Below, one piece after another: positions 47,471 to 56,716 of a stretch of DNA of 64,000 nt. The DNA is taken from assembly GCA_031286615.1 (NCBI GenBank), contig JAITUA010000015.1:558001-622000 (forward strand), in the 5' to 3' direction. This stretch comes from Chryseobacterium sp. (lineage in GTDB: Bacteria > Bacteroidota > Bacteroidia > Flavobacteriales > Weeksellaceae). Each line of letters begins with the position of its first letter. Position 1 is the stretch's first letter. The notes beneath the pieces were generated by a model, which did not search any database, was not told the DNA's origin, and worked only from the letters and a program-made list of their open reading frames with translations. The translations under genes were made by a program, and so were the position numbers.

Positions 47471-50154
47471 AATTCCTCAATAAGATCATTCACGAACTGC
47501 TAGCGCAAAACCCGGACCTTTCTGCGTTCAATATCATTCTGCCCGGAAAACGTCCCATTGTGTTTATCAGACAGATTCTGGAGGAAAATAATTACTCAGG
47601 GCTTCTTCCCAATTTTTTTACCATAGAAGAACTCATCAATAAAATTTCCGATCAACAGCCGATTCAGGGAATTCCATTGTGGCTTTTCTCATTCGATGTG
47701 TACAGAAGTCTGAATCTTATTCCCAGGGATGATTTTTCGGACTTTTTGAAGTGGTTTCCTACGCTGCAGAAGGATTGGGATGATATTCTCAAATTCTCAG
47801 ACAGTGATCAGGCAGTTCTGCAGTATATGTTTGATGAGGAAAGGATCAAAGAATGGGCTCAAAACCTGGGGGATGATGAGGAGGTCCCAAGAAAGAAGTT
47901 TCTTAATTTCTGGCAGAATATGAACGTTTTTCTCCCTGTTTTAAAAGAGAGACTGCAGGAAAAGAGCTGGGCGACTTCCGGAATGATTCATGAGGTTGCA
48001 AAAGCTAAGATTGCTGATTTTGCTAAAGATACCAAAGAAGAATTTGTCTTTTGCGGATTCAATGCCTTTACTCCGGTAGAGGAAAAGCTGGTAAGAAGTC
48101 TTTTGAAATGGAATAAAGCGCAATGTTTTTTTCAGGCAGACCGTTATTATTTCAACGACGAAAGGCAGGAAGCGGGAAAGTTTCTGAGAAATCATAAAAC
48201 ATGGAAAGAATTTGATGACAACAGGACTTTCCAATGGATAGAAGACGACTTTAACCAGCCTAAAAAAATTAAAGTATACGAAGTATCCGGAAATGTGACT
48301 CAGACGAAAGTGCTGCCGGAGATCTTTAAGGAAATCAATAATAAAACCTATTCCAATACAGCCGTGGTATTGCTGGATGAAAACCTCCTTCCTGCGAGTC
48401 TGGATGTAATGCATGGTGTGGATAATCTGAATATCACAATGGGATTCCCATTGAAGAACCTCTCTTTCTCCAATGCTGTGAAACGTCTGTTCTATCTACA
48501 GAAACAACTGGAAAAAAATAAATCCTCCTATTACTATAGAGATGTTTTTCCGATTCTGGAAGAACTGCCAAAATCTGATGAAGATGAGCTTCTTATCAAC
48601 GATTTTAAAGCCAAAGTAGAGGAGAGGAATATTGTTTATATTTCTAACAAGCTTCTGCATGAACTGCTGAGTGGTTTATCATACTTCAACCTGCTTCAAA
48701 AAGCTCAAGGAACAAATGTTTATCTTGATATGCTTATTACGTTCTGCCAGCAGGTAAAATGGCTTGAAATAGATGATATTCAGTATGAGAATGTTTCTCA
48801 CTTTGAAAATGCATTCAGGATCATCAAAAACCAGCTGACTCCCTACAATATTGAGATTAAAATGGAAACGCTGGAAATTCTGATCAACCAGCATATTAAT
48901 TCTGAAAGTATCGATTTTCAGGGAGAACCGTTGAGAGGGCTGCAGATTATGGGATTATTGGAAACGCGTCTCCTGAATTTTGAAAATGTCATTCTGCTTT
49001 CTGTCAACGAAGGAAAACTTCCTCTCGGAAACTCTCAGAATACCTATATTCCTTTTGACATCCGAAGGTTCTTTGATCTTCATACTTTCCTGGAAAATGA
49101 CAGCATTTATGCCTATCACTTTTACAGGCTGATTCAGGATGCGAAAAATGTGCACTTGCTATATAATGCTCTAAGTTCCGGAGTGAATACAGGGGAGAAG
49201 AGCCGTTTCATTACACAGATTGAAATGGAGAGTTCACACGAGATCGAACACCTGATTATAGAAAATTCTTCTGAGCCTATTACTACCAAACCCATAGAGA
49301 TTTCCAAGACGCAGATTGTACAGGACCGCCTTCAGAAATGGAAGGAAAAAGTATCTGCATCCCACCTTACAAGTTACCTCTATAATCCGATTGATTTCTA
49401 TCTTTCCAAGATTTTGAATACCTCGGAAACGGACGAAATTGAAGAAGAACTTTCTGTGAAGAATTACGGAAATCTGGTCCATTATTCACTTCAAGAAGTG
49501 TATGAGGTATTGAAGGGTAAGGTTTTAAAAGAAAGTGATTTAAAAGATTCAGTTAAAGCGATAGATCATTATGTAAATATTGCCATTGAAAAGCTGAAAC
49601 ATCAGCCGGAATTCTATGAGAAGGGAATGAATTATATTCATAAAGCAATTGCTAAAAAAGTGATTGAAAATGTTCTTACCCATGATCTTGAATTGATAAA
49701 ACAGGGAAACAAACTGGAGATTGTTGATATCGAAAGAAGATTTGAAAACATTGATTTTCCTTTGGATGGAAATGATAAAATTTCTTTCTTCGGATTTATT
49801 GACCGGATTGATAAACTGAACGGAACTCTAAGAATTATTGATTACAAAACAGCAAAGATTAAAAATCTCAGCGTTAAAATTGATGGGGATAATGTAACTG
49901 AATACTTCCATAACAGTGAAAGAAAACAGGCGCTTCAGCTTTGTATTTATCATTATGTGGTGCAGCATCTTCCTGAGTTTTGGGGATATCCAATTGAAAC
50001 AGGAATCTGGAGCTTTGCAGATGCTAAAAAAGGAATGGTTTCTCTGCAGTTTGACAAAGGAAATATTGATGATGCCATGAAATCAGTCAAAAGCCTGATT
50101 CTTGAAATTCTGAATCCGGATGTCAATTTTGTGGAAACAATAAAAACTTATTAA
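47467..50154 (+). CDS. AddB-like PD-(D/E)XK nuclease protein
   Basis: An 895-residue protein beginning with TTG, which overlaps the upstream stop. The frame has no earlier plausible start and the first residues (LNKIIHELLAQNPDLSAFNIILPGKRP) match the family. The N-terminal two thirds resemble the inactivated helicase part of AddB/RexB. Residues about 640-880 are a PD-(D/E)XK nuclease with SHLTSYLYNPIDFYL, GNLVHYSLQEV and FIDRIDKLNGTLRIIDYKTAK (catalytic Asp and Lys). Such proteins pair with an AddA/UvrD-type helicase-nuclease in double-strand break repair. That partner is not in the window. Confidence 0.86.
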   Translation: MKFLNKIIHELLAQNPDLSAFNIILPGKRPIVFIRQILEENNYSGLLPNFFTIEELINKISDQQPIQGIPLWLFSFDVYRSLNLIPRDDFSDFLKWFPTLQKDWDDILKFSDSDQAVLQYMFDEERIKEWAQNLGDDEEVPRKKFLNFWQNMNVFLPVLKERLQEKSWATSGMIHEVAKAKIADFAKDTKEEFVFCGFNAFTPVEEKLVRSLLKWNKAQCFFQADRYYFNDERQEAGKFLRNHKTWKEFDDNRTFQWIEDDFNQPKKIKVYEVSGNVTQTKVLPEIFKEINNKTYSNTAVVLLDENLLPASLDVMHGVDNLNITMGFPLKNLSFSNAVKRLFYLQKQLEKNKSSYYYRDVFPILEELPKSDEDELLINDFKAKVEERNIVYISNKLLHELLSGLSYFNLLQKAQGTNVYLDMLITFCQQVKWLEIDDIQYENVSHFENAFRIIKNQLTPYNIEIKMETLEILINQHINSESIDFQGEPLRGLQIMGLLETRLLNFENVILLSVNEGKLPLGNSQNTYIPFDIRRFFDLHTFLENDSIYAYHFYRLIQDAKNVHLLYNALSSGVNTGEKSRFITQIEMESSHEIEHLIIENSSEPITTKPIEISKTQIVQDRLQKWKEKVSASHLTSYLYNPIDFYLSKILNTSETDEIEEELSVKNYGNLVHYSLQEVYEVLKGKVLKESDLKDSVKAIDHYVNIAIEKLKHQPEFYEKGMNYIHKAIAKKVIENVLTHDLELIKQGNKLEIVDIERRFENIDFPLDGNDKISFFGFIDRIDKLNGTLRIIDYKTAKIKNLSVKIDGDNVTEYFHNSERKQALQLCIYHYVVQHLPEFWGYPIETGIWSFADAKKGMVSLQFDKGNIDDAMKSVKSLILEILNPDVNFVETIKTY

Positions 50155-50339
50155 AATTATTTAATATTTGGATAGATGAATTTTAAATCTGAGAATGAAT
50201 AAGTTATTTTTTTGAAGTGACGGGCTGAAATACATTGATTTACTTCGTGAAAACAGCCATAAAGCAGGTAACTTTTTGTGTATCTTTACTACTTATTAAA
50301 AGCTTTCAAAGTTTAAATCAGATACATTAAGCACTACCA

Positions 50340-52703
50340 ATGAAAAAGATCCTGATATTTTTTGCCATCGCTTTCTCTCTTATTATCAAGTCTCAGCAAA
50401 AGAATGATTCTCTGAATATTGCCCTTCAGAATGTGACCAAGGACACTAAATTTGGCCTTGCTCTCAGTGGTGGCGGAGCAAAGGGTTTTGCACACATTGG
50501 GATTCTGAAGATGATCGATTCATTGGGAATCAGGGTAGATTACATCACAGGAACCAGTATGGGCGGGATTCTGGGCGGTTTGTATGCGATGGGGTACAAT
50601 GCGGACCAGCTGAAGCATACGATCTATAAAATGGACTGGAACAGGATTCTGAGTAATAAAATTCCTTACAGCAAAGTCAATATCAGTGAAAAAGACGAGT
50701 ATGATAAATATATTCTTGAATTTCCCGTAGTCAAAGGATTTCCTACTCTCCCAAGCTCGTATATTGAAGGACAGTATATGGGAGAAGTTCTTAATACACT
50801 TACTTTCAATGCAAAACATATCAATGATTTCAGTAAACTGAGAATTCCTGTTCAACTTACTTCTTCCGATATAGAAAACGGAGGCCTGGTGATGCAGAAA
50901 CAGGGCTCTTTACCGCTGGCTATTCGGGCTACATTGGCAATTCCTGCGGCTTTTGCACCTGTTTATATTGATGGAAAGCTTTTGGTAGATGGTGGATTGG
51001 ATCGTAATTATCCAGCCAATGAGGTTCGGGAGATGGGAGCGGATTTTGTGATTGGAGGATATACGGGCTTCAGGCTTTTTACCAAGAAAGAAATTGAAAA
51101 TCCGATGAAGATGATTTATCAGACTCACGCCATCCGTTCAGTAGAGGATTTTAAACATCAGAAAGAGCTGTCTAATGTATTGGTAGACTTTGTAGATCCA
51201 TTGGGCGAGATTACAACGAAGGATTTTGCCAAATTCAGGAGGATCATCAAAATCGGAGAGGTGGAAGCCAGAAAACACCTTCCTGAGTTTGTAGCCCTGG
51301 CAGAAGCTCAGCGAAAAGCCGGAATCCAATATGAACATCAGATGATTGAAGAGGTAAAGCTGCCTACTACAAAATTTACTTTCAACGAAGAAGATGAAAC
51401 TCCTATTACCGATGCAGCAGAAATTGAGGTGCTGAAGAAGCAAATGGGGCTGACGGAAGGAAAGTATTACGATGCAAAAACAGTGAACGAAGCAATAGAC
51501 AGGGTATTCGGAATGCGTCAGTATGTAAAGGTGTATTATACGTACACCAATGAAAATGATGGTCTTGTGATGAATGTTTTTGTGAAAAGGGCAAAAAAAG
51601 GGGCTTTTAAACTGGCTCTGCACTACGATACGGAACAGTCGGTTGGGATTATTGTTAATTATACCTACAGGAATATTCTCCTGAACAGATCCAGATTTTT
51701 AGCAACTGTAGATATTTCAGAACGTTTTAAGGCTAAGCTTGCTTATCAGCAGTTTCTGGACAGTGGAGAGCGTTTGTGGCTGGATCTGGAAGCTAAGATG
51801 ATTAATCTTAAAAGTAATGACCTGAACTTCAGATTGTATGATGTAAATGATGATGGCAGTGACCGCTTTCCAAACCATATGTACCGTAATATAACAGGAA
51901 AGATTGCACTGAACTATAATATTAATCCAAATGCTTACCTATCATTGGGAACAGAATTCAGTACGGAAAGAATGTACAGTTTACTGGATAAAGTGGATCA
52001 GGCAAAAGTAGATAATTACAGTAAAAAATTGTATAACCACAGTAATTTCAATACATTCCTGAAGTTTGAACAGAACAGTCTCAACAAAAGATACTTCACA
52101 ACACGAGGAAATCATCTTCAGGTGAGTACAAGATTTTATTACGGAGATCAATATGAGCTTTATGATCTGAATACAGTACAGCCTCTTCTGTATCTGATCC
52201 TAAATCCTAAAGACTTTTATTATTACGAACCTAAAAACCTTATTTCTTTTACTTTGAATGAGAATTTTTTCTATCCGATTACAAGAAGACTGACGGTTAA
52301 AGCAAATGTGTTTTTGGGAGCAAGTTTTGGATCAAAAAGAGACTATCAGGTTCCTTATCTCTTCCTGAATCAGAAATATAACCTTGGAGGAAGTGAATAT
52401 AATTATGATCTCTTAAGCCCTGAATTCAATGGTCTTCGTCAGAAAGAACTTCCGATGACTTCTGTTGCCAAAACGGCAATTTCACTTCAGTACAGAATTA
52501 TGAAAAAGCTTTATCTTACTCCTTCTTTCAGCTATGGAAAAGTGAGTGAAGAGCTTTCTCCGTTTAATGAAAGTTTTGATATGTTTGGATATGGTGTAAA
52601 CCTTGGATATGAATCTCTTATCGGCCCAATAAGTATCAATGTTTCCAGAAACAGCCAGCTTGATTTTTCAAGAATCTATTTCAGTGTTGGTTTCAAGTTT
52701 TAA
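50340..52703 (+). CDS. patatin-like phospholipase with C-terminal Omp85-type barrel
   Basis: 787 residues: signal peptide (MKKILIFFAIAFSLIIKSQ), patatin domain about 35-320, a POTRA-like link (about 355-430) and an outer-membrane beta-barrel (about 440-787). Patatin motifs are GGGAKGFAHIGIL (oxyanion loop), GTSMGG with the nucleophile Ser, and VDGGLDRNYP with the catalytic Asp. The architecture is that of PlpD-type (type Vd) autotransported lipases, in which the barrel exports the phospholipase. The last residues (IYFSVGFKF) end in Phe, as barrel proteins do for BAM recognition. Confidence 0.92.
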   Translation: MKKILIFFAIAFSLIIKSQQKNDSLNIALQNVTKDTKFGLALSGGGAKGFAHIGILKMIDSLGIRVDYITGTSMGGILGGLYAMGYNADQLKHTIYKMDWNRILSNKIPYSKVNISEKDEYDKYILEFPVVKGFPTLPSSYIEGQYMGEVLNTLTFNAKHINDFSKLRIPVQLTSSDIENGGLVMQKQGSLPLAIRATLAIPAAFAPVYIDGKLLVDGGLDRNYPANEVREMGADFVIGGYTGFRLFTKKEIENPMKMIYQTHAIRSVEDFKHQKELSNVLVDFVDPLGEITTKDFAKFRRIIKIGEVEARKHLPEFVALAEAQRKAGIQYEHQMIEEVKLPTTKFTFNEEDETPITDAAEIEVLKKQMGLTEGKYYDAKTVNEAIDRVFGMRQYVKVYYTYTNENDGLVMNVFVKRAKKGAFKLALHYDTEQSVGIIVNYTYRNILLNRSRFLATVDISERFKAKLAYQQFLDSGERLWLDLEAKMINLKSNDLNFRLYDVNDDGSDRFPNHMYRNITGKIALNYNINPNAYLSLGTEFSTERMYSLLDKVDQAKVDNYSKKLYNHSNFNTFLKFEQNSLNKRYFTTRGNHLQVSTRFYYGDQYELYDLNTVQPLLYLILNPKDFYYYEPKNLISFTLNENFFYPITRRLTVKANVFLGASFGSKRDYQVPYLFLNQKYNLGGSEYNYDLLSPEFNGLRQKELPMTSVAKTAISLQYRIMKKLYLTPSFSYGKVSEELSPFNESFDMFGYGVNLGYESLIGPISINVSRNSQLDFSRIYFSVGFKF

Positions 52704-52735
52704 AAAATAACCGGAGTCGGTTTAGAAAATATTAA

Positions 52736-52776
52736 AAATCCTTTTACCTAAAAATATACTTTAGATAAAAGGATTT
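52736..52776. terminator. hairpin between converging genes
   Basis: AAATCCTTTTACCTAAA pairs with TTTAGATAAAAGGATTT (minor mismatches). It lies between the patatin and cytochrome peroxidase stops. The T-tract is weak, but the position fits a two-way terminator. Confidence 0.6.
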
Positions 52777-52811
52777 ACTGTTTTAAAATCAATTATTTAT
52801 TCTGTTTAAAA

Positions 52812-53951
52812 CTATTTCCTTGGGATTTCCGGTCTTGGCATTTTATAGTAGCTTCCGGACATGCTTTTTAAAAATGAAACCACTGCATCCAGTTCCTGCT
52901 CATTGAGATTCAAAGGTTTTATCAGATGATCGGTAACAGGAAAATTAGGATCAGCTTTCTTTTCTTCAGGAGTAGGATTGATCATCTGCATACCGCTGTT
53001 GTATAAACTGACAATGCCGTGCATGTCATCCATCAACCCGTTATGCATCCATGGAGCGGTATAATTAAGATCTCTCAGAGAAGGAGTTTTAAACTTTCCT
53101 GTGTCATCTGAGTTTTTAGTAATATTATACAATCCCAGGTCCTCATACTCCCGTTTGTAATAAGTAAGCCCTATGTTGTGAAAAGATTCATCTGTCAGAT
53201 TTTTCCCATAATGACAATTCATGCATCTTGCTTTAGTACGAAATATATGCATGCCGTAAATTTCCTGGTCACTCATCGCTTTATAATCTCCTTTCATGAA
53301 CTTATCCAGTTTGCTCGGCTGGCTTCTGATGGTTCTTTGAAAAGTTGCTAATGCTTTGGCAATTTTATCAAATGTAATCTTATCCGTCTGATATACTTCT
53401 TTAAAAAGCTGTCTGTATTCTTTCAATTTAGACAGTTTTCCTGCGAGTTTTTCTGGTTTCATGTTCATTTCATTATGGGCGGAAATAGGACCTACGAGTT
53501 GCTCTTCCAACGTTTTGGCTCTTCCGTCCCAGAAATAGGAATTCCGGTCTGCAATATTAAAAAGAGAAGGTGTATTTCTTTTTCCCTGCAGATGATCTGT
53601 TCCCAATGCCACTTCCTGGCCATCTCCCCAGCCCAGTTCAGGATTGTGACAGCTGCTGCAGGATACCTGGCTGGATGATGATAGTTTGGGATCAAAAAAC
53701 AGTTTTTTTCCAAGCATTACTTCAGGAAGTTCCTGTGTTTCATAATAGTTGGAATCCCAGTCTATAGCCTCAAATTCTTTCCAGTTGACCCCGGCATCGA
53801 TTGTGGGTTTAGGCCAGAATTTTACAGGTTTTTTATATTGCTCCACAGTTTCTCCATAATCCACCCTGTACTTTTGAATGGTATGCTGCATACAGAACAG
53901 GGAGACACCTCCGAGGACTGCGATTAATTTAAGATCTGAAAATTTTATCAT
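52812..53951 (-). CDS. di-haem cytochrome-c peroxidase (MauG/CCP family)
   Basis: A 379-residue periplasmic c-type cytochrome with an N-terminal signal/anchor helix. It has two haem-binding sites: CSSCH (residues 98-102) in SCSSCHNPELGWGDG and CMNCH (243-247) in ARCMNCHYGKN. Also typical are NTPSLFNIADRNSYFWDGRA and KTPSLRDLNYTAPWMHNGLM. CCP enzymes reduce H2O2, while MauG-like relatives oxidise proteins. It is the last gene of a minus-strand group with DUF6850, DUF4876 and a TonB receptor, suggesting redox chemistry tied to the substrate imported there. Confidence 0.92.
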   Translation of the reverse strand: MIKFSDLKLIAVLGGVSLFCMQHTIQKYRVDYGETVEQYKKPVKFWPKPTIDAGVNWKEFEAIDWDSNYYETQELPEVMLGKKLFFDPKLSSSSQVSCSSCHNPELGWGDGQEVALGTDHLQGKRNTPSLFNIADRNSYFWDGRAKTLEEQLVGPISAHNEMNMKPEKLAGKLSKLKEYRQLFKEVYQTDKITFDKIAKALATFQRTIRSQPSKLDKFMKGDYKAMSDQEIYGMHIFRTKARCMNCHYGKNLTDESFHNIGLTYYKREYEDLGLYNITKNSDDTGKFKTPSLRDLNYTAPWMHNGLMDDMHGIVSLYNSGMQMINPTPEEKKADPNFPVTDHLIKPLNLNEQELDAVVSFLKSMSGSYYKMPRPEIPRK

Positions 53952-53958
53952 AATGTGT

Positions 53959-55473
53959 TTAAAAAATACTTCCTATACTGATTGCAAATAGGGTATTGCT
54001 TCTGTTTTTAAAATGGCTGTACATGATTTTACCTCCTACAAAAGCGGTTTTGATAACCGGAAAGCTGAAATGAAAATTAATATCAAGCTTTGCCTGCCAG
54101 AAATCTGAAGACTGAAAGAGATAATTCTCCTGAAGCATTGTATTAATGGACGGCTTTCCGGAATTGTTGAAAAGAGCATCCTTTTGATAGATATTAGCTG
54201 CGGAAAGTCCTGCAATTACAGAAAGTGTCTGCTGGTGGTCAAAAGTTTTCAGCCATTGATAATTCGCGCCATAGACTATCTTACTTAATTCTATTCTTGA
54301 TGTGGGACTGCTGTATTTCTCTTTTTCCTGAATCCATCCAAAAAAGGGGATTAAAGAGGATTTTGCCTTTTCATTACCCATTTGTATGAGCCCTTTAAAA
54401 ATGATACTGCTGATCTTGTGATTGTACTTTTCCACACTTCCGATCTGGAGGTAGTTTCTTGAGTTTTCATTCAAAAACAGATTTTCAGTTCCTTTTCTTT
54501 CTGTATTGTTTCCTTCGGCAGAAATTCCCCAGACTATTTTCCCGGAATCAAAGAATTTTCCTGCTGAAAAGGTCAACTGCCGTTCATTAATTTTTGAAGC
54601 GTTGAGATCCGCGTATTCTGTCAATAGCTTATCAAGATTAAACTTTTTCAGACCTATATTCAGATACCAGTTTTTGCTGTCTGCTTCAAAAATCTGTAAT
54701 CCTCCTCCATAAGACCAGCCTTCATAATAAGCCTGACGGAGCTTTCCGGAAAGCAGCTCATTGTAATTTCCCAGTCCGCTCATATTATAGACCATAGGAT
54801 ATCCCTGATTGCTCACAAAGCTCAGATAATGCTTTTGAGTATATTTTTCAGCATTCACATAAGCCCCGATTCTGAACTTCTGAAACAGCAGTTTATTGGC
54901 ACCCATTGCCAAAGAAAAATGGGCGGCTGTATTTTTCGGTCGCGGGTCAATATTTCTATAGCTCAATGTTGCCTCATAGCTTCCCGTAATCCCCAATGTG
55001 TAAGTATTGATTTTTTTAGAATATCCTCCTGAAAATCTATAATTTTCAAACTTCATATCTCCGCCTACACTGTCGGCCGCCACGTAAGGATAGATGAGAT
55101 CATAATCTGAATTTTCGTTCCATACCACCTGCTTATTTTTTCCCTGGGTATAAGAAGCATTACCCCAAACTGTTGTTCTGTCATCTAGCTTTTGTAAGCT
55201 GTAGACCTTTGCACCCCACAGATTTTTGCCTTTGCCTTTTTGTTGCAGCTGATTGGGAGTATTGCTTTTTTCAGTAAACACATTGAAAGTTGTGATATCG
55301 TATTTCCTTGCTTCGGCATAACTGGCAGGATTGGTGGTAATACTATTTTTAATAAGCCTTTCAAAGCTGTATTCTTCACGTACTTTTTCTGTTATCGTGT
55401 CTGTGATCTGAGCATGCAGTTTTACACTTGAAAAAGAAATCAGCAGGATGGATATGGAAAGAAAATATTTCAT
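53959..55473 (-). CDS. DUF6850-type outer-membrane beta-barrel protein
   Basis: 504 residues with a signal peptide (about 1-21, ending KLHAQ). The mature part has alternating amphipathic strands with aromatic residues (YKITYY-like patterns, YSFERLIKN, WGNASYTQGKNK) and a barrel-like C-terminus (NTLFAISIGSIF, terminal Phe). It fits the DUF6850 barrel family found next to DUF4876 proteins in Bacteroidetes. It lies 1 base from the DUF4876 gene and 7 bases from the peroxidase gene. Function unknown, with an outer-membrane pore or structural partner likely. Confidence 0.78.
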   Translation of the reverse strand: MKYFLSISILLISFSSVKLHAQITDTITEKVREEYSFERLIKNSITTNPASYAEARKYDITTFNVFTEKSNTPNQLQQKGKGKNLWGAKVYSLQKLDDRTTVWGNASYTQGKNKQVVWNENSDYDLIYPYVAADSVGGDMKFENYRFSGGYSKKINTYTLGITGSYEATLSYRNIDPRPKNTAAHFSLAMGANKLLFQKFRIGAYVNAEKYTQKHYLSFVSNQGYPMVYNMSGLGNYNELLSGKLRQAYYEGWSYGGGLQIFEADSKNWYLNIGLKKFNLDKLLTEYADLNASKINERQLTFSAGKFFDSGKIVWGISAEGNNTERKGTENLFLNENSRNYLQIGSVEKYNHKISSIIFKGLIQMGNEKAKSSLIPFFGWIQEKEKYSSPTSRIELSKIVYGANYQWLKTFDHQQTLSVIAGLSAANIYQKDALFNNSGKPSINTMLQENYLFQSSDFWQAKLDINFHFSFPVIKTAFVGGKIMYSHFKNRSNTLFAISIGSIF

Positions 55474-55474
55474 T

Positions 55475-56695
55475 TTAGTTGAATAAAGATGGTTTTACAC
55501 CATGTTCAAAATCTGTTGTGGAGTTGTTGGTGTCTTTAAGAATATCTTTACCATCTATTGTTTTTCCCGTTACTTTTCTGCGTACAGCTTTTCCAAAACG
55601 GTTTTTATCTCCGTCAAAAGTAGTTACAGAAGTCCATCCCATATCCAGAGAAGGAGAAGTTACTACCCATTGAAATGAATCCTGTACACTTAAATTAACA
55701 GCATCTGTAATCCATTCGTTGGGAATTTTGACAGCAGTTCCGTCCATAGGATACACATCACCACCTATAGTAAGGTTGTAGGTATAAGTATATGTGTTTT
55801 GAGCGATCAGCATCTCATTGGTCATTCCCTGTGGCATACGTGCTAGCGCATAAGCGTAATATCCCTGTGTGTGAATCACCATTTTTTCAAAAACATTTAC
55901 CATTTTCGGAACCGAAGGATTGTCAATGTCATCAGAATCTTCTTTAAAAATCTGGAAGTTAGCATTGGATAGATTAACGGAAGAAGGGTTGAAATCTTTA
56001 TGATTAATAGCATCTTCAGCAATAATGATAGATTCTCCCGGCTTTACAGGATAGGTCGCTCCATTTCCCGGAATTCTGATAATAGCTCCGGCAGATAAAG
56101 TCGTTCCCATGATGTTGGGACTGTAATCCTGTTTTTCATTGGTCATAAAGCTGGATTGTATCAGCAGCATGCCATCTGCATACAAAGTCTGGTCTGTATT
56201 GTTTGTAATTTTAAAATACTGATCACCAAAGTACATGGCTCCCTGTGGAGTTTTGGTTCCGGTAAAGAATATTTCTTCAAGGATAAGATCGCTGCTGCTG
56301 CCTGATTTTAACGCAAGATCCAGAGTTTTGCTGGTTTCACTGCCATTGATGACAATCCCGTTCTGTACACCGGCAACTTTGGCTTCTATCGACCCGGAAT
56401 TATCACCATACATAATGTTTCCTTCCGCAATGATGTTATAAGTTCCCGAGGGAAGAACAACCTGCAGTTTATTGGTGTTTTTAAGCTCCTGCGTAATCGT
56501 AAATCCGGAATTAAGTTCTTTGAAGCTTATCGTGAGATGTTTGTATTCTTTAACCTGAATATTTTCAGGAACTACTTTGAGTTCCAGCTTTAACGAAGTT
56601 TTTGCCTCTGCGACATCATTGGAATCTGAAGAACAGGCTGTTATCGCAATTGCTGCACACAATACGAACAGTGTTCTTAATACATGTTTTAACAT
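55475..56695 (-). CDS. DUF4876-type lipoprotein
   Basis: A 406-residue lipoprotein (lipobox TACSSDSND, Cys about 21) with an acidic post-Cys segment that may direct it to the cell surface. Residues about 30-120 form an N-terminal beta-sandwich (TISFKELNSGFTITQEL, LPSGTYNIIAEGN). The remainder (LILEEIFFTGTKTP, YFKITNNTDQTLYADGM) matches DUF4876. It follows the TonB receptor by 21 bases and probably forms the outer lipoprotein lid or ligand-binding partner of that receptor, by analogy with SusD-type pairs. That role is inference. Confidence 0.8.
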   Translation of the reverse strand: MLKHVLRTLFVLCAAIAITACSSDSNDVAEAKTSLKLELKVVPENIQVKEYKHLTISFKELNSGFTITQELKNTNKLQVVLPSGTYNIIAEGNIMYGDNSGSIEAKVAGVQNGIVINGSETSKTLDLALKSGSSSDLILEEIFFTGTKTPQGAMYFGDQYFKITNNTDQTLYADGMLLIQSSFMTNEKQDYSPNIMGTTLSAGAIIRIPGNGATYPVKPGESIIIAEDAINHKDFNPSSVNLSNANFQIFKEDSDDIDNPSVPKMVNVFEKMVIHTQGYYAYALARMPQGMTNEMLIAQNTYTYTYNLTIGGDVYPMDGTAVKIPNEWITDAVNLSVQDSFQWVVTSPSLDMGWTSVTTFDGDKNRFGKAVRRKVTGKTIDGKDILKDTNNSTTDFEHGVKPSLFN

Positions 56696-56716
56696 AACTT
56701 ATTGAATTGAAATTGT

